64,000 nucleotides of DNA from Cunninghamia lanceolata (taxonomy: Eukaryota; Streptophyta; Pinopsida; Cupressales; Cupressaceae). The translations under genes were made by a program, and so were the position numbers. The stretch lies in contig BSBN01000888.1 of NCBI GenBank assembly GCA_027924645.1, positions 14,329,001 through 14,393,000 on the forward strand, in the 5' to 3' direction. Positions 47,830 through 59,531 of the stretch are shown here, one piece after another. The notes below the pieces were generated by a model. It ran no database searches. It saw nothing but the letters and a program-made list of their open reading frames with translations, and had not been told where the DNA came from. Position 1 is the first letter of the stretch. Every line of letters starts with the position of its first letter.

Positions 47830-49180
47830 GAATTCCATCAAACTATGCATTTCTTTGAGGCATCATTTTAAATATTTTACGTGCCTTGTCTATGCTTCCA
47901 TACTTTCCATACATGTGAGAAAATTCCTATATCATTTATGCTTTGATGGTTGTCCACACCATGTTCTCTAGATCCCATTATAGCATAGGCAAGGAGGAAG
48001 TTGGTTAAGGTTGTGCAATTTGGTTTTAGATGTGCCAAAATTTGTGTAAATGGTTGAAATTTATTTTTGTGCATTTTCTTGAGAGTTTTTAAATCCTTAT
48101 AAAAAATCCATTTCGTGCATATCTTGCAATCATTGCATTCCATGAGACAACATTTCTTTGAGGCAGCGCGTCTAATAGTTCATGTTCATTATATATGCTT
48201 CAAAACAAGTTGCATACATGTCTTGTAGGGTACTTACAACTATGACATTTGACAAAATTCCTATATCCTTTATGCTTTGATGGATGTCTATACCGTGCTC
48301 CAAACATACCATTTCTAAGGTTTTGGAATTTGGCTTTACACTTGCCAATTGCATTTTCTTGGAACTTTCTAAAGGCTTATCAGTATATCCATTTTGTTCA
48401 TATCTTGCAATCATTGTATTCCATGAGGTGACATTTCTTTGAGGCATCATGCCAAACAGTTCACGTGCCTTGTCTATTCTTCCACACTTTGCATATATAT
48501 CTCTGAGGGTAGTTGCAACTACAACATCTAACAAAATTCCCATATTTTTAATCCTTTTGATGGATGTCCATTTTGGAATAGGCAAGGAGGATACTGGCTA
48601 AGGTTGTGGAATTTTTCTTTACACCTGCCAATCACATTTGCTTGAAAGTTTCTAATTTTTCTATACATGTTTCTGAGGGTAGTTGCAACTACAACATCTG
48701 ATAGAATTCCCATATCCTTCATGCTTTGATGGATGTCCATACCATGTTCCAAAGATCCCATTTTGGCATAGGTAGGGAGGATGCTAGCAAAGGTTGTGGA
48801 ATATGGATTTACACCTACCAACTGTATTTGCTTTGAAGTGTCTAAATCCTTTTCAACAAATCCATTTTTTGCATATCCTACAATCAAGGCATTCCATTAA
48901 ATGGTATCTCTATGAGGTGTTCTATCGAATAGTTCATGTGCCTTGTCTATGATTCTAGATTTTGCATACATGTCTCTCAATGTAGTTGCAACTACAACAT
49001 CTGATAGAATTCCCATATCCTTCATGCTTTGACAGATGTCCATACCCTATTCCAATGACCTGATTTTGGCACATGCAAGGAGGATGTTGGTAAAGGTTGT
49101 GGAATTTGGATTTACATCTACCAATTGCATACACATTTTGCATGCATGTCTCACAAGGCAGTTGCAACTACAACATTATC
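47830..49180 (-). pseudogene. PLS-class PPR pseudogene fragment
   Basis: On the minus strand several frames carry pentatricopeptide repeat signatures: DVVVATTLRDIYAKCGRID, KARELFGMMPQRNVTSWN, TMIARYEQNGYTDKPLESSK and VKPNSKTLEMV, with HQSIKDIGILS-type joins. At least four repeat blocks of about 300 bp are visible at 49167-48955, 48887-48528, 48585-48172 and 48143-47877. Frame changes and stops separate them, so it is a pseudogene. PPR proteins of this class act in plastid or mitochondrial RNA editing and processing. No start, targeting peptide or DYW end is found, so both ends are missing. The repeat wording resembles large gymnosperm PPR families, from memory. Confidence 0.85.
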
Positions 49181-49898
49181 AATGGGTTTCATAAAGTTGC
49201 ATACATGTCTCACAGGGCAGTTGCATAAATGGGTTTGTACCACAAACTTCATTATCAATTCCCATTATAAAGTGGTAAATTCTATAGCAAGGTTTGATAG
49301 ATCAAGTTCATATTATGAACTTCACAATGAATATCCTTCCTATCAGCTATAATAAGACTATTATAATAGTTGGAACAACAATTTAGAACTCCCCTACCTT
49401 ACTCAAAATCATCAAGAGGTATAGTCAAAATAATGTCAAATGTGTCATAAAAGTCATCCTCCATCCTCATCGGTGTAGGAGCACCTTCACAATGTTGGTC
49501 AAATGTTGTAAATAAGAGTCTTTAGTGAGTTTTGTATGTCCAAGTCATTTTTTTAGTGCTATAAGGTCTAATTAAGTCCATATTGGGTGTATTTATGCCA
49601 TATAGTGGTCTAGGTGTGAAATTTTGTCATGGACACTTTATAATCTAGGAAAGAACATTCTCTCATCATACTAGAAACTCCATGAAACCATGATGAAACA
49701 ATGAAGCACCATGTCAAAGGTTCATGGCTATTGTAGGTTTGATAAAACTCATTTTTTATGATGCCCAGGTTGTCCTAGACATGCATAAGGTTCATAAATT
49801 CTGAAAAATCAATATGTAGTTCATTTTATTGACCCATGGAAAAAGTTATAACTGTTGTCCCAAAGTCTAGACAATTATGTAGTAACAAAGGACAATTA
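49181..49898. other. No gene seen
   Basis: About 700 bp of AT-rich sequence between the PPR fragment and the inverted array. The first 150 bp repeat PPR-fragment words (TTGCATACATGTCTCACAGG) and may be more of it. Confidence 0.4.
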
Positions 49899-52729
49899 GG
49901 AAAGGTGGTAGGAGTGACATTTTGCATTCCATAGCTCGTGGGTTTGCAAAGACTTCACCAACGTGTTGGGGTGGGCGAGTAAATACCAAGGGAGGTCTCG
50001 TTTCGTGTGCCAAGTGTCACATTCGTTCGGGGCAGCAGGCTACAGGCAAAGTCCCTTAAGCGCCCTAAGAGGAAAAAACTACCAAACTTTGACGGGATAG
50101 TTCTCAGAATTCATGGCAGCTAGGAATGTTCCATTTAGACCTACAGGTGTATGTGGAGTCCATCCACAATAACCTCTCTTGGTTTTGTTCAACTCTAGTC
50201 TGTTTGACCGTGTCAGAATCAAACGCATTCTTACAAAATGCTTTAGTTTCATGTAGTGGAAAGGTGGTAGGAGTAACATTTTGCATTCCATAGCTAGTGG
50301 AACCAAAAGGACTTTGCCAACACATTAGGGTGGGTGGGTAAATGCCAAGGGAGGTCTTGTTTCATGTGCCAAGCACTGCAGTCGTTTGGGTCAGTAGGCT
50401 ATCGGTAAAGTCCCTTAAGATCCCTAAGATGAAAAAATTACCAAACTTTGATGGGATAGTTCTCAGAATTCATGGTAGCTAGAAACATTCCATTTAGACC
50501 TACAGGTGCATCTGGAGTCCCTCCACAATAACCTCTCTTGGTTTCGTTCAACTCTAGTCCGTTTGATCGTGCTGAAATCAAATGCATTCTTGCAAAATGC
50601 TTCAGTTTCATGCAGTGGAAAGGTGCTAGAAGTGACATTTTATATTCCATAGCTCATGGGTCTGAATGGACTTTGCTAATGCATCAGGGTGGGTAGGTAA
50701 ATGCCAAGGGAGGTCTTGATTCGTGTGCCAAGCATTGCATTCGTTCAAGGTAGAAGGCTACTGGCAAAGTCCCTTAAGCACCTTAATATGAAAAAATTTC
50801 CAAACTTTGATGAGACAATTCTCAGAATTCATGGTAGCTAGGAACATTCTGTTTGGACCTACAGGTACATGTGGGGTCCATCTACAATAACTTCTCTCAG
50901 TTTCATTCAACTGCTATCCATTTGACCATGCCAGAATCAAATGCATTATTACAAAATGCTTTAGTTTCATGTTGTGGAAAGGTGCTAGGAGTGACATTTT
51001 GTATTCCATAGCTCATGGGTCCAAACAGACTTCACCAATGCATCAGGGTGGGTGGGTAAATGCTAGGGGAGGTCTCATTTCATGTGCCAAGCATCACATT
51101 CATTCGGGGCAGTAGGCTACCAGCAAAGTCCCTTAAGCTCCCTAAGACCAAAAAACTACCAAAGTTTAATGGGATAGTTCACAGAATTTGTGGTAGCTAG
51201 GAACATTTTGTTTGGACCTATAGGTGCATGTGGGGTCCATCCACAATAAACTCTCTTAGTTTCTTTCAACTCCAATCTATTTGATTGTGCTAAAATCAAA
51301 CGCATTCTTCCAAAATGCTTCAGTTTCATGCTGTGGAAAGGTTGCCAGGTGCCATATTTTTTTCCTTGCTCATCATGGGGCCAAATGGACTACACCAACA
51401 CATCGAGGTGGGTGGGTAAATGCTAGGGTAGGTCTCGTTTCATGTGCCAAGTGTCTCATTCATTCTGGGCTGCAAGCTACCGGTAAACGCAAAAAAGTGT
51501 TAGGTCTCAGTACCTTGCAGGCTAGAACGACTGGGATGCTTGGCACACAAAATGAGACCTCCTGTAGAATTTACCCACCCACCCTGACATGTTGGCATAG
51601 TCCATTCAGCCCCCTGATGAGAAGAACAAAAAAATGGCACCTGGCAACCTTTCCACAGCATGAAACTGAAGCATTTTGCAAGAATGCGCTTGATTTTGGC
51701 ATGATCAAATGGACTGGAGTTGAATGAAATCAAGAGGTTATTGTGGATGGACTCCACATGCACCTATAGGTTCAAATAAAATGTTCCCAGCTACCACAAA
51801 TTCTGAGAACTATCTCGTCAAAGTTTGGTAATTTTTTCGTCTTAGGGATCTTAAGTGACTTTGCTGGTAGCCTGTTGCCCCGAACAAATGCGATGCTTGG
51901 CACATGAAACAAGACCTCCCTTGGCATTTACCCACCCACCCCAACATGTTGACAAAGTCCATTTGGACCCACGAGCTATGGAATGCAAAATGTCACTCCT
52001 AGCACCTTTCCACATCATGAAATTGAAGTATTTTGCAAGAATACATTTAATTTTGGCATGGTCAAACAGACTCGAGTTGAATGAAACTGAGAGAGGTTAT
52101 TGTGGATAGACTCCACATGAACTTGTAGGTCCAAATGGAATATTACTAGCTGCCACGAATTCTGAGAACTATCTTGTCAAAGTTCAGTAGTTTTTTTGTC
52201 TTAGGGAGCTTAAGGGACTTTGCCGGTAGCCTGTTGTCCTGAACGAATGCGACACTTGGCACATGAAAAGAGACCTCCCCTAGCATTTACCCATCCACCC
52301 CGACATGTTGATGAAGTCTGTTTGGACCCACAAGTGATGGAATGCAAAATGTCACTCCTAGCACCTTTCCACAGCTTGAAACTGAAGCATTTTGCAAGAA
52401 TGTGTTTGATTTTGGCATAGTCAAATGGATAGGAGTTGAATGAAACTAAGAGATATTATTGTAGACAGACCCCACATACTCCTGTACCTCTAGAAAGAAT
52501 GTTCCCAGCTACCATGAATTCTGAGAACTATCTAGTCAAAGTTTGGCAATTTTTTCATCTTATGGTGCTTAAGGGACTTTACCGGTAGCCTGCTGCCCCA
52601 AACGAATGCAACACTTGGCACACAAATAGAGACCTCCCCTAGAATTTACCCACCCACCCCAATGCATTGGTGAAGTCCATTCAGACCCACGAGCTATGGA
52701 ATGCAAAATGTCACTCCTACCACCTTTCC
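49899..52729. repeat. Inverted array of ~358-bp units (long hairpin)
   Basis: Direct units begin GGAAAGGTGG-like at 49899, 50258, 50618, 50977 and 51336 (partial). After a short centre near 51490-51515 the same unit continues in reverse, with unit ends at 51654, 52010, 52369 and 52729. The two outer ends are perfect 45-bp inverted repeats (49899-49943 and 52685-52729). Arms are about 1.6 and 1.2 kb. A purine/pyrimidine landmark AAGTCCCTTAAG recurs once per unit. Short frames of about 70 codons recur because the units repeat; 358 is not a multiple of three, so they are unlikely to be genes. No target duplication was found. Confidence 0.88.
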
Positions 52730-53100
52730 AAACATGACGAAGAACCACAATCCAATCTAACTCCTAAGAGCATGAAGACATTAAGAACACTGAAGACATG
52801 GAGGACAAAGAAGCATGAAGACATGAACTAAATCCTACCATGAGGAAGAACTACAACCCAATCTAACTCCTTAAAGCATGAAATGTTATGATGAAGAAGC
52901 ACAACCAAAGTCCAATGATCTAATGGCATGAATCATTGACATAAACAACTATGTGCTACTATTGTAACATGATAAACATGAATGTTATGAACTAACATCC
53001 AAACCCTTTGACATGAATCTTGTTATGACATGAGTGAAACAAAAGTGAACAAGATTAAGACCAATTAGGATCAACTTCATCTATTACTTAGATCTAACCT
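52730..53100. repeat. Short degenerate repeats, otherwise empty
   Basis: Three diverged copies of a GAAGAACCACAATCCAATCT / AGCATGAA type unit begin near 52736, 52849 and 52893. Nothing coding is seen. The right part approaches the 3' end of gene B. Confidence 0.45.
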
Positions 53101-53165
53101 CATGAAACAAATCAAACGAAATGTACATGAAATATATAACATCACTTATTGAATCGATCACTTAT

Positions 53166-56100
53166 CACCATCTGATGATCACTCTCCATCATCTTTTCTT
53201 GAGCTTCTTTATCTATAGTTGGATGGACTGGAGTTGTGACCTCCTATGAGAAGCATCTAAAAGAAACATTGACTAAACATAAATATACTGGAGGGAAGCA
53301 ATTCAGACTACTATTTATATACAAAACAAAGTACATGTAACCATCTAGGAAAGTTTTATGCATACTTACAATTTAATCCAATGAACCATCTCGGTCTTCT
53401 CTACTCTTTATTGTGTCAAGTATGGCCTCATGGTCAGAGTCACGCACCTTCCACAAGGTCTTGTTCAAAGGTCTACCTCGATATTGTATCAAATGAACAT
53501 TGGTTGCCATGATAAGGTTGGAGTAATGAAGAATCTTCCGATGCATGTCAAAGTCCTCAAACAACCAAACATTAAGACTCTTATGTGGGTACCTTCTAAG
53601 TCATGTTCCAATAACGACCACTGAGCCTGTAGGGTATTTGATGTTTTGTCCATCTGTAACTGGGGCCTCCAATTTCTTTTTGGCCTCAACATAATGACAC
53701 AAGTAATAATTTGTTCCCTCTTCATTATCTTCATCTGCAATAACTACATAAACATGCCCTATAATGATTGTGCAGCAAATTAGATGAAATTTCCACAACA
53801 TTACAAAAATACTATAAAGTTTAAGATAACATTAGGAATTTCAAATTTAACTATGCAAGTAGATATATTACCTGGTTGAACTAGATCTGATATGTGGTCA
53901 AAGTCAACTAATGATTCCATCTTTGTCAAACATAGTGTCATCGGGGGTCGATACATGTCAAGTGGGCAAAGATAACTGAACTACCATTCGTCAACCCACT
54001 CCCTTGACTCGCACTCATTCCAGGCTTAAATAGTACATGTAGAAAAAAAGCATGCAATCTTTTGCATATGTATACTCCATGAACCTACAATTGAGCTTCT
54101 GATAGAGTGTAGCTCACTTGATCCTGTTAGTGTACAACAGTCCTCATATGGTGCAATGTTAGTATCATCTATCAACCAAAAAAATCCATGAACTAAAGAC
54201 TTACCTTGATTACCTTGACCCATCAAAGCATTATACCACTTGACAATTGATTTTGCATCTGTCAGCTTTGCATTGTCTTTATTCTTTAACTGTTCTCATG
54301 CTATGGCTCTTTTGATACACGCTCCTGCACCATCATGCTCCCCCTTTCCATACCCAGCCTCAGAAAAGTTCCACATATGCTGAACACCTGTAATATTATG
54401 CCTCCTGCTCAGCCAATAGAAATTTTGCAAGTTCTTGAATTGTGATGCACAATTATCTGACTATATGATATGCTGACTGAATGATATGCCCCTTCTAGCC
54501 AGATCATTATAGAACACCTGAAAAAAACCTTGCACGAACTCCGCAGAAGGCGTGAGATCATCGCTTATATAAAAATGATACTCTGTTATGATCTTTTTGT
54601 CATGCTTTGTACTATCATTCACATGAATGAATGCGATGTGTACTCATATTGAAACCTGTGTCGAGTTGTAATATTGGGATTGCACCTCACACTATGGTTG
54701 TAGACTATATAGTTCTCTGCAAATTTGATGACCAAAACAATGCTACCAACTAGAAATGTGTCCTTGCATAACTTGAATTGCAGGTCCAACCATTGAGCTC
54801 TATGGTCATGTCTTACATACTCATACACTATGTTGTCAAAAAATATAGGCATAAACTGATACACTAGAATCTTCTGAATAACATATTCACACCTCTTTGC
54901 TTCTTTACCATCTCTTGTATTGTATGCCACTATTTTATACTTGCCAAACTCTACTAGTTCATTTCCAACTGCATGTGTTATTTCCATATGTTCACATATT
55001 GGCATAAATTGCAAGCCACCACAAAGCTGACATGTGCCATCCAAGGATAATTTCCTGTAGAATAATTGACCTTCCTCTCTATCACATAAAATCATTGATA
55101 TGAAGTCTCTTGAGGTAGTTAGTGGGTCATGTATGCCACAATCCTGCAAAACATTGTTAGTATGCAAATCTAAACATATAGACCGATAAACATCAAAATG
55201 GCTAGAAAATTCAATATGTAATCTACAACAACAAGTAGTGCATGTGTGATTTATTTTGACAAAGAAAGGTTTTAGCATTTCAAAATATCTTTGAGAAATT
55301 TTAATTTGAGGATACTTCTCTAGAAATTTACCAAAAAAGTTTATTTGAGTCATATCCAAAAAATACTTTGGATGTGGCTCACAGTTTCAACTAATGATTC
55401 TCCTTACCACATCCCTTTGATTTAGAGATACCCTTGTGTAATTCTTCCAAAAGTCTCCAATTACTGATCTCAAAGCTTCGACAACAACTTTGTCTTTTCG
55501 TGGGAGTCTCCTAGAGAATGCCCACAATTCATTAGTGCTTGGATCCTCAACTCTTTGATGTCTTCCAATATCTCTCATTAGAGGTTTTCTATTTATTTTC
55601 AGTGCTTGACTTGTCTTTCTAATGAGGAAAGCTTTATTTGTTTGTTGGCTTACAATTGTCAATGTAATGACACGTCATGTGACATTACTATCCTTGGTGC
55701 GTGAGGTGGAACCCACACTCTCATATGCACTCATTAGATTCTTGACAATTAATTTTTCACTTGATGCATTCGATGTTCTTAGGCCAAGAATCTTCATAGT
55801 GGGCCTAAATTTCATATTTCTCATTAGTTCAACAAAGAGTTGACATCTTCCGATTTCATTTAAATTCTCAAAGAATAATTTCCATATCTTATTTCCATAT
55901 CTTTGGCAAGTGCACACGGGAATCTTATCATGCATGGGATCCAATACTTTCTTATCAATATCAATTAGAAACTTAGGCCTCCTATGCAAGATTCTAGGAG
56001 GCGTTTTATTTAGTAAAGTAGACTAAACATTAGGAATTTCTTCAATATTTACTTGAGATGGGATAGATGACGTACCTTCGATTGGAGGTGAAAAGGTTGA

Positions 56101-56511
56101 AAATGACGTACCTTCAAATTGAGGTGTGAATGATGGCGTGTGATCAACATGAGAAAAAAATGTAGATGTGCTTTCTACTTCACCTGTGAAAGATGGAGGG
56201 TCTCTAATTCGAGAAGATAATGATGGTGTTCCTTCAACTTGAGCTGTGGATGATGGAGTGCCTCCAACTTGGAGATTCACTTTACTCATTGCACAAAGGT
56301 TTTGTATTCATTCCCTTTGTGCTACCAATTCCATCTCTTTCTTCGCTTCGTTAGACATGTCATGTTCCTCTTCAATTGGCAATGGTGGAATATCTTCTTG
56401 TATGGTTGACAATTTCCTACTTTCCTAAATTTTCCTCGTTATTTCTCTTTTCTTCTCATTCTCAGCTTCACGCTCTTCTAGTGTTAGAGTCTTTGCTCAT
56501 TTCCTCGGCAT
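53166..56511 (-). pseudogene. Gene B: decayed putative DDE/RNase-H-like transposase
   Basis: Three exons: 56511-53872, 53758-53370 and 53243-53166. The ATG at 56511 opens MPRK and a basic, charged start (LEEREAENEKKREI). Next is a Ser/Thr/Pro repeat block (EGTPS...PPSFT, 56240-56030), then a cysteine-rich segment (CTTCCCRLH; CQLCGGLQFMPICEH). A possible catalytic core follows: VLVIKFAENYIV, SDNCASQFKN near 54450 and GYGKGEHDGAG near 54330. A C-terminal exon begins HVYVVIADEDNEEG. The pattern FAENY, SDxxxSQxKN, GKxxxDGxG recalls a widespread uncharacterised family in animals and plants that I take to be transposon-derived; this is memory, not a search. About ten stops and one frameshift (near 54620) break it. 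The donor after the last exon is AT instead of GT. Confidence 0.6.
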
Positions 56512-57928
56512 GATGATGATTTCTACAAGCATGAAGAATAAGACAATGATCATTAGAAATTTTATAATGACAATGAATAGCATAGCCAGAATGAATAACA
56601 AGGTTTTACAAACTTCTGAATAAGACACCTCATATCAAGATAACTTGAACATACATAAGTCATGGAGTATCCATTTGAACACACATATACACTTGAATCT
56701 AGTTTGAATAGAAGAGAGGAGGATGAACTTAGAGGAAGAAATAAGAAGTTATACCCTATTTTTCTGTTGTAACTCATTATACCTTGTTTTCATACATTTT
56801 CCAAGTGGAAAGGGTGGCTAAATAGTGGTTCTTTATGAATTTGAATGCAACTTGGTCAAGTAAGTGTTCCTATAGCATATGCAAGCCTATTTAGAGGTGA
56901 CTCAAGTGTTAGTTTGTTCTGGGTTGGAGTGGATATGAGATTTTCATTAAAACCCCCTTATTTGTGAAGAAATGAAAGGTTTTCTAGTTTGCACCCTAGA
57001 TGAGCATGGATATACTAATTAATGGTGGAATTTGAATTATTTTGACATATATATGTGTTTTTTAGGGGTTTGGAGTGGTTATTGACTGATCCTAGGGTAC
57101 TTGCTTTGTTAATTGGACCAAATTAGGCCTATTTCTAGGGACAAAATTTGTTTGAATACACTTTATTGACATGGTGTATGCTTGTGTTAGGGTTGGGGAA
57201 TAGCTTGGAGCCCTTATGCCTTATGATGCCCTTAAGCACCTAGTTGGGCCATTGCAAGATTTTTGTTTATGGTTGAGTTGATTTGTGAAATATGGTATCA
57301 ATGCTTTGAATTCCTTCTTGTGTCTGCATCATAAATGATCATGCCACTTGAATGTGAGTGTGGATTTGTGAGTTTGGAAAACTGAATAAGGACTGTTTAC
57401 TAAGTTTAGGGGTCTATGGAAAGTTTGAAGGCAAGTTCCTTTGTAATATAGGCCTAATTAACCCTTTTAGGATAGCGAATAAGGTTAGTTTTGAGGCATA
57501 TTGTCCAAAGGAGTCTATACTGAGTTCAAGATATGCTATGTAACTTGGTAATGTGTATTCTAAACATTCATTGAAGTTTGGGTTTGAAACCTTATGGCAA
57601 AAATAAGTCAGAAAAACCCCTTAAGTAGGGCTGCTAGGATTTGAGGGCTTGGGCAGATTGGTTGCTAAGAGGGGATCCTTGTGACTTGAAGAGTGGTTTA
57701 GTTGGTTCTAGTTGGTGAACATAATCTTGTTAGATGCCTCATGTAGTTCATATGAAGGTTTGAACCCTAGTTGTGGGTTGGAGACTTAATGCATTGAGGG
57801 AGTACAAATCAAACACCACTAAAAATTGTAGAATGATGCACAAAGCAAACACCACTAAGGAGCATATTCTGAGTATGTACAAAGCTAACAACTATCGGTC
57901 TTATTTCAAGGTTGTAGGATATTGTTGT
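56512..57928. other. No gene seen; 5' flank of gene B
   Basis: About 1.4 kb of AT-rich DNA without recognised coding, LTR or RNA features. It would contain the gene B promoter; I see no convincing TATA box or terminal inverted repeat. Confidence 0.45.
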
Positions 57929-59218
57929 TGTTAGATCTAGGGCATACAACTGAGAGGGGGGGTGAATCAGTTGTATAAAAACCTGCTCTTTTAAATACTT
58001 GATTATTCTTTGTTAGTTAACAATATATCAATTAATCATCCATGAAAGCATAATGCATAAACACAAGAGCAGATAAACATCAACACATTGAACACCAAGA
58101 TTTTGACGTGGAAAACCCGGTTAAGGGAAAAACCACGGGGTGATTAAACCAAGGATTATTCTCTGTTAGAAGAATAAGAAAAAGAATGGAACTTGCCAAT
58201 TAGGGCTCACTGCCCGAGCACACTGCTTCACAAAGAGGCCCACTGCCTACAAGGAGACACATTATCTACAGAGTGATAAGAATCACAATCTTGAACTGGA
58301 GAATGACATCTCTACTATGTCTGGATCAGTTCCATTTAAGCCCAAAATCCCTACTCTGCCTTTCGCACTTCTCTTTGCTACACCACACTCATTCCACTAA
58401 TCCACACTACTAAATGAACTCACAAACCTTTATTTATACAAGACATCGACTTAGGAACAATCATCTAAGTCGGCAATCAACCATAAGAATATCCAAAAGA
58501 TGAATAACACATCCGGTCAGCCATCATAAGAACATTCGCAGGATGAACAACTCATCCGGTCGGCTAGTCGGAACAAGAACTTCATCTGGAAGAATAACTT
58601 CAATTCTGGGCTCTACCATCAATGCGGACCAACAACACAACTTCATCATGATCCAAGAACCTTCACAAGCCTACCTGAATGACTAGGTACATCCGCACTT
58701 TCTCTACATACTGGAATCTCTTCTCTTCCTCATCTAGAACTTCAAGAACACAGTCTGTCGCCACTGTCACGATGCAAAAGGCACTTCCAGATCTCAAAAT
58801 CATACACAACTCAAGATGACACATCACAAGGACATCCCAAACACTCCGTCCAATCTGCAGATTAGGATTATACAATTCCGGACCTCACCGGACCTTTCTG
58901 TGATCCTCTGTCACCTCTGAACACTTGCCAAAACCAGTTCTATACCGACATCCACAACTCCTTCAGATCTTCATGTGGACCTCTAAAGTCTTAACTGAAG
59001 CATCTCAAGACTCATATCTACAAACCCTTTAATCTGCATCCTCTGGTTCGCATCTTATACAATACATTTGCCTTCTTCTTATCACTGTTCTTCACTGTTC
59101 CTGACTGAGGCTAATTTTCTCAATATCCTCAGCACACTGCTCATCCAATCCTTCTTGTCAATGCAATATGAGTATGTTGACATCAATGACAACACTGGTT
59201 CACCTCATACTTGTAACA
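57929..59218 (-). repeat. 3' LTR of Copia element 3
   Basis: 1,290 bp. On the element strand it runs TGTTACAAGTATGAGG to GCCCTAGATCTAACA. It contains CTGATTCACCCCCCCTCTCA near its 3' end. A TATAAATA on the minus strand lies at 58438-58431. Confidence 0.92.
58431..58438 (-). promoter_or_regulatory. TATA box in Copia element 3 LTR
   Basis: TATAAATA on the element strand, about 780 bp into the LTR. This is the best U3 TATA candidate; support is sequence only. Confidence 0.45.
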
Positions 59219-59531
59219 ATCTCCCCCTTTGTCATTGATGGCAACATATGATGTGAAAAACCATCAAGACAAGAACTTCTCCTTTCTGTCACAGCTCCCC
59301 CTATCAGTAACATGTCTTCTCCTCATTTACTGCTCCCCCTTTGATCATCAACCACTTGTTTTTCACATGTCTTCTCTCCCCCTTTGACATCAATGGTAAA
59401 GGGCTCATACTTGTAATTCTAACACATCAGAATCATACCAGCTGCTCCCCCTTAGTAGTAGCTCCCCATCATCAATCCGGATCACAAGATATGACTGTGA
59501 TATCCACCGGACTGATGCACATTAGTGCATC
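59219..59531 (-). other. Purine-tract modules of Copia element 3
   Basis: On the element strand AAGGGGGAG-type runs occur near 59450, 59370, 59335 and 59300, with AAAGGGGGAGAT abutting the LTR. The final one follows TTGCCATCAATGACAA (plus-strand 59229-59244), complementary to a word at 59177-59192 inside the LTR. Confidence 0.75.

Noticed and set aside
49899..52729. Several 65-90-codon frames in the 358-bp array on both strands
   Set aside because: They recur only because the unit recurs. The period is not a multiple of three and no domain is recognisable.
49899..52729. CRISPR-like array
   Set aside because: Units are about 358 bp, contiguous, without spacers, and partly inverted; the context is plant DNA.
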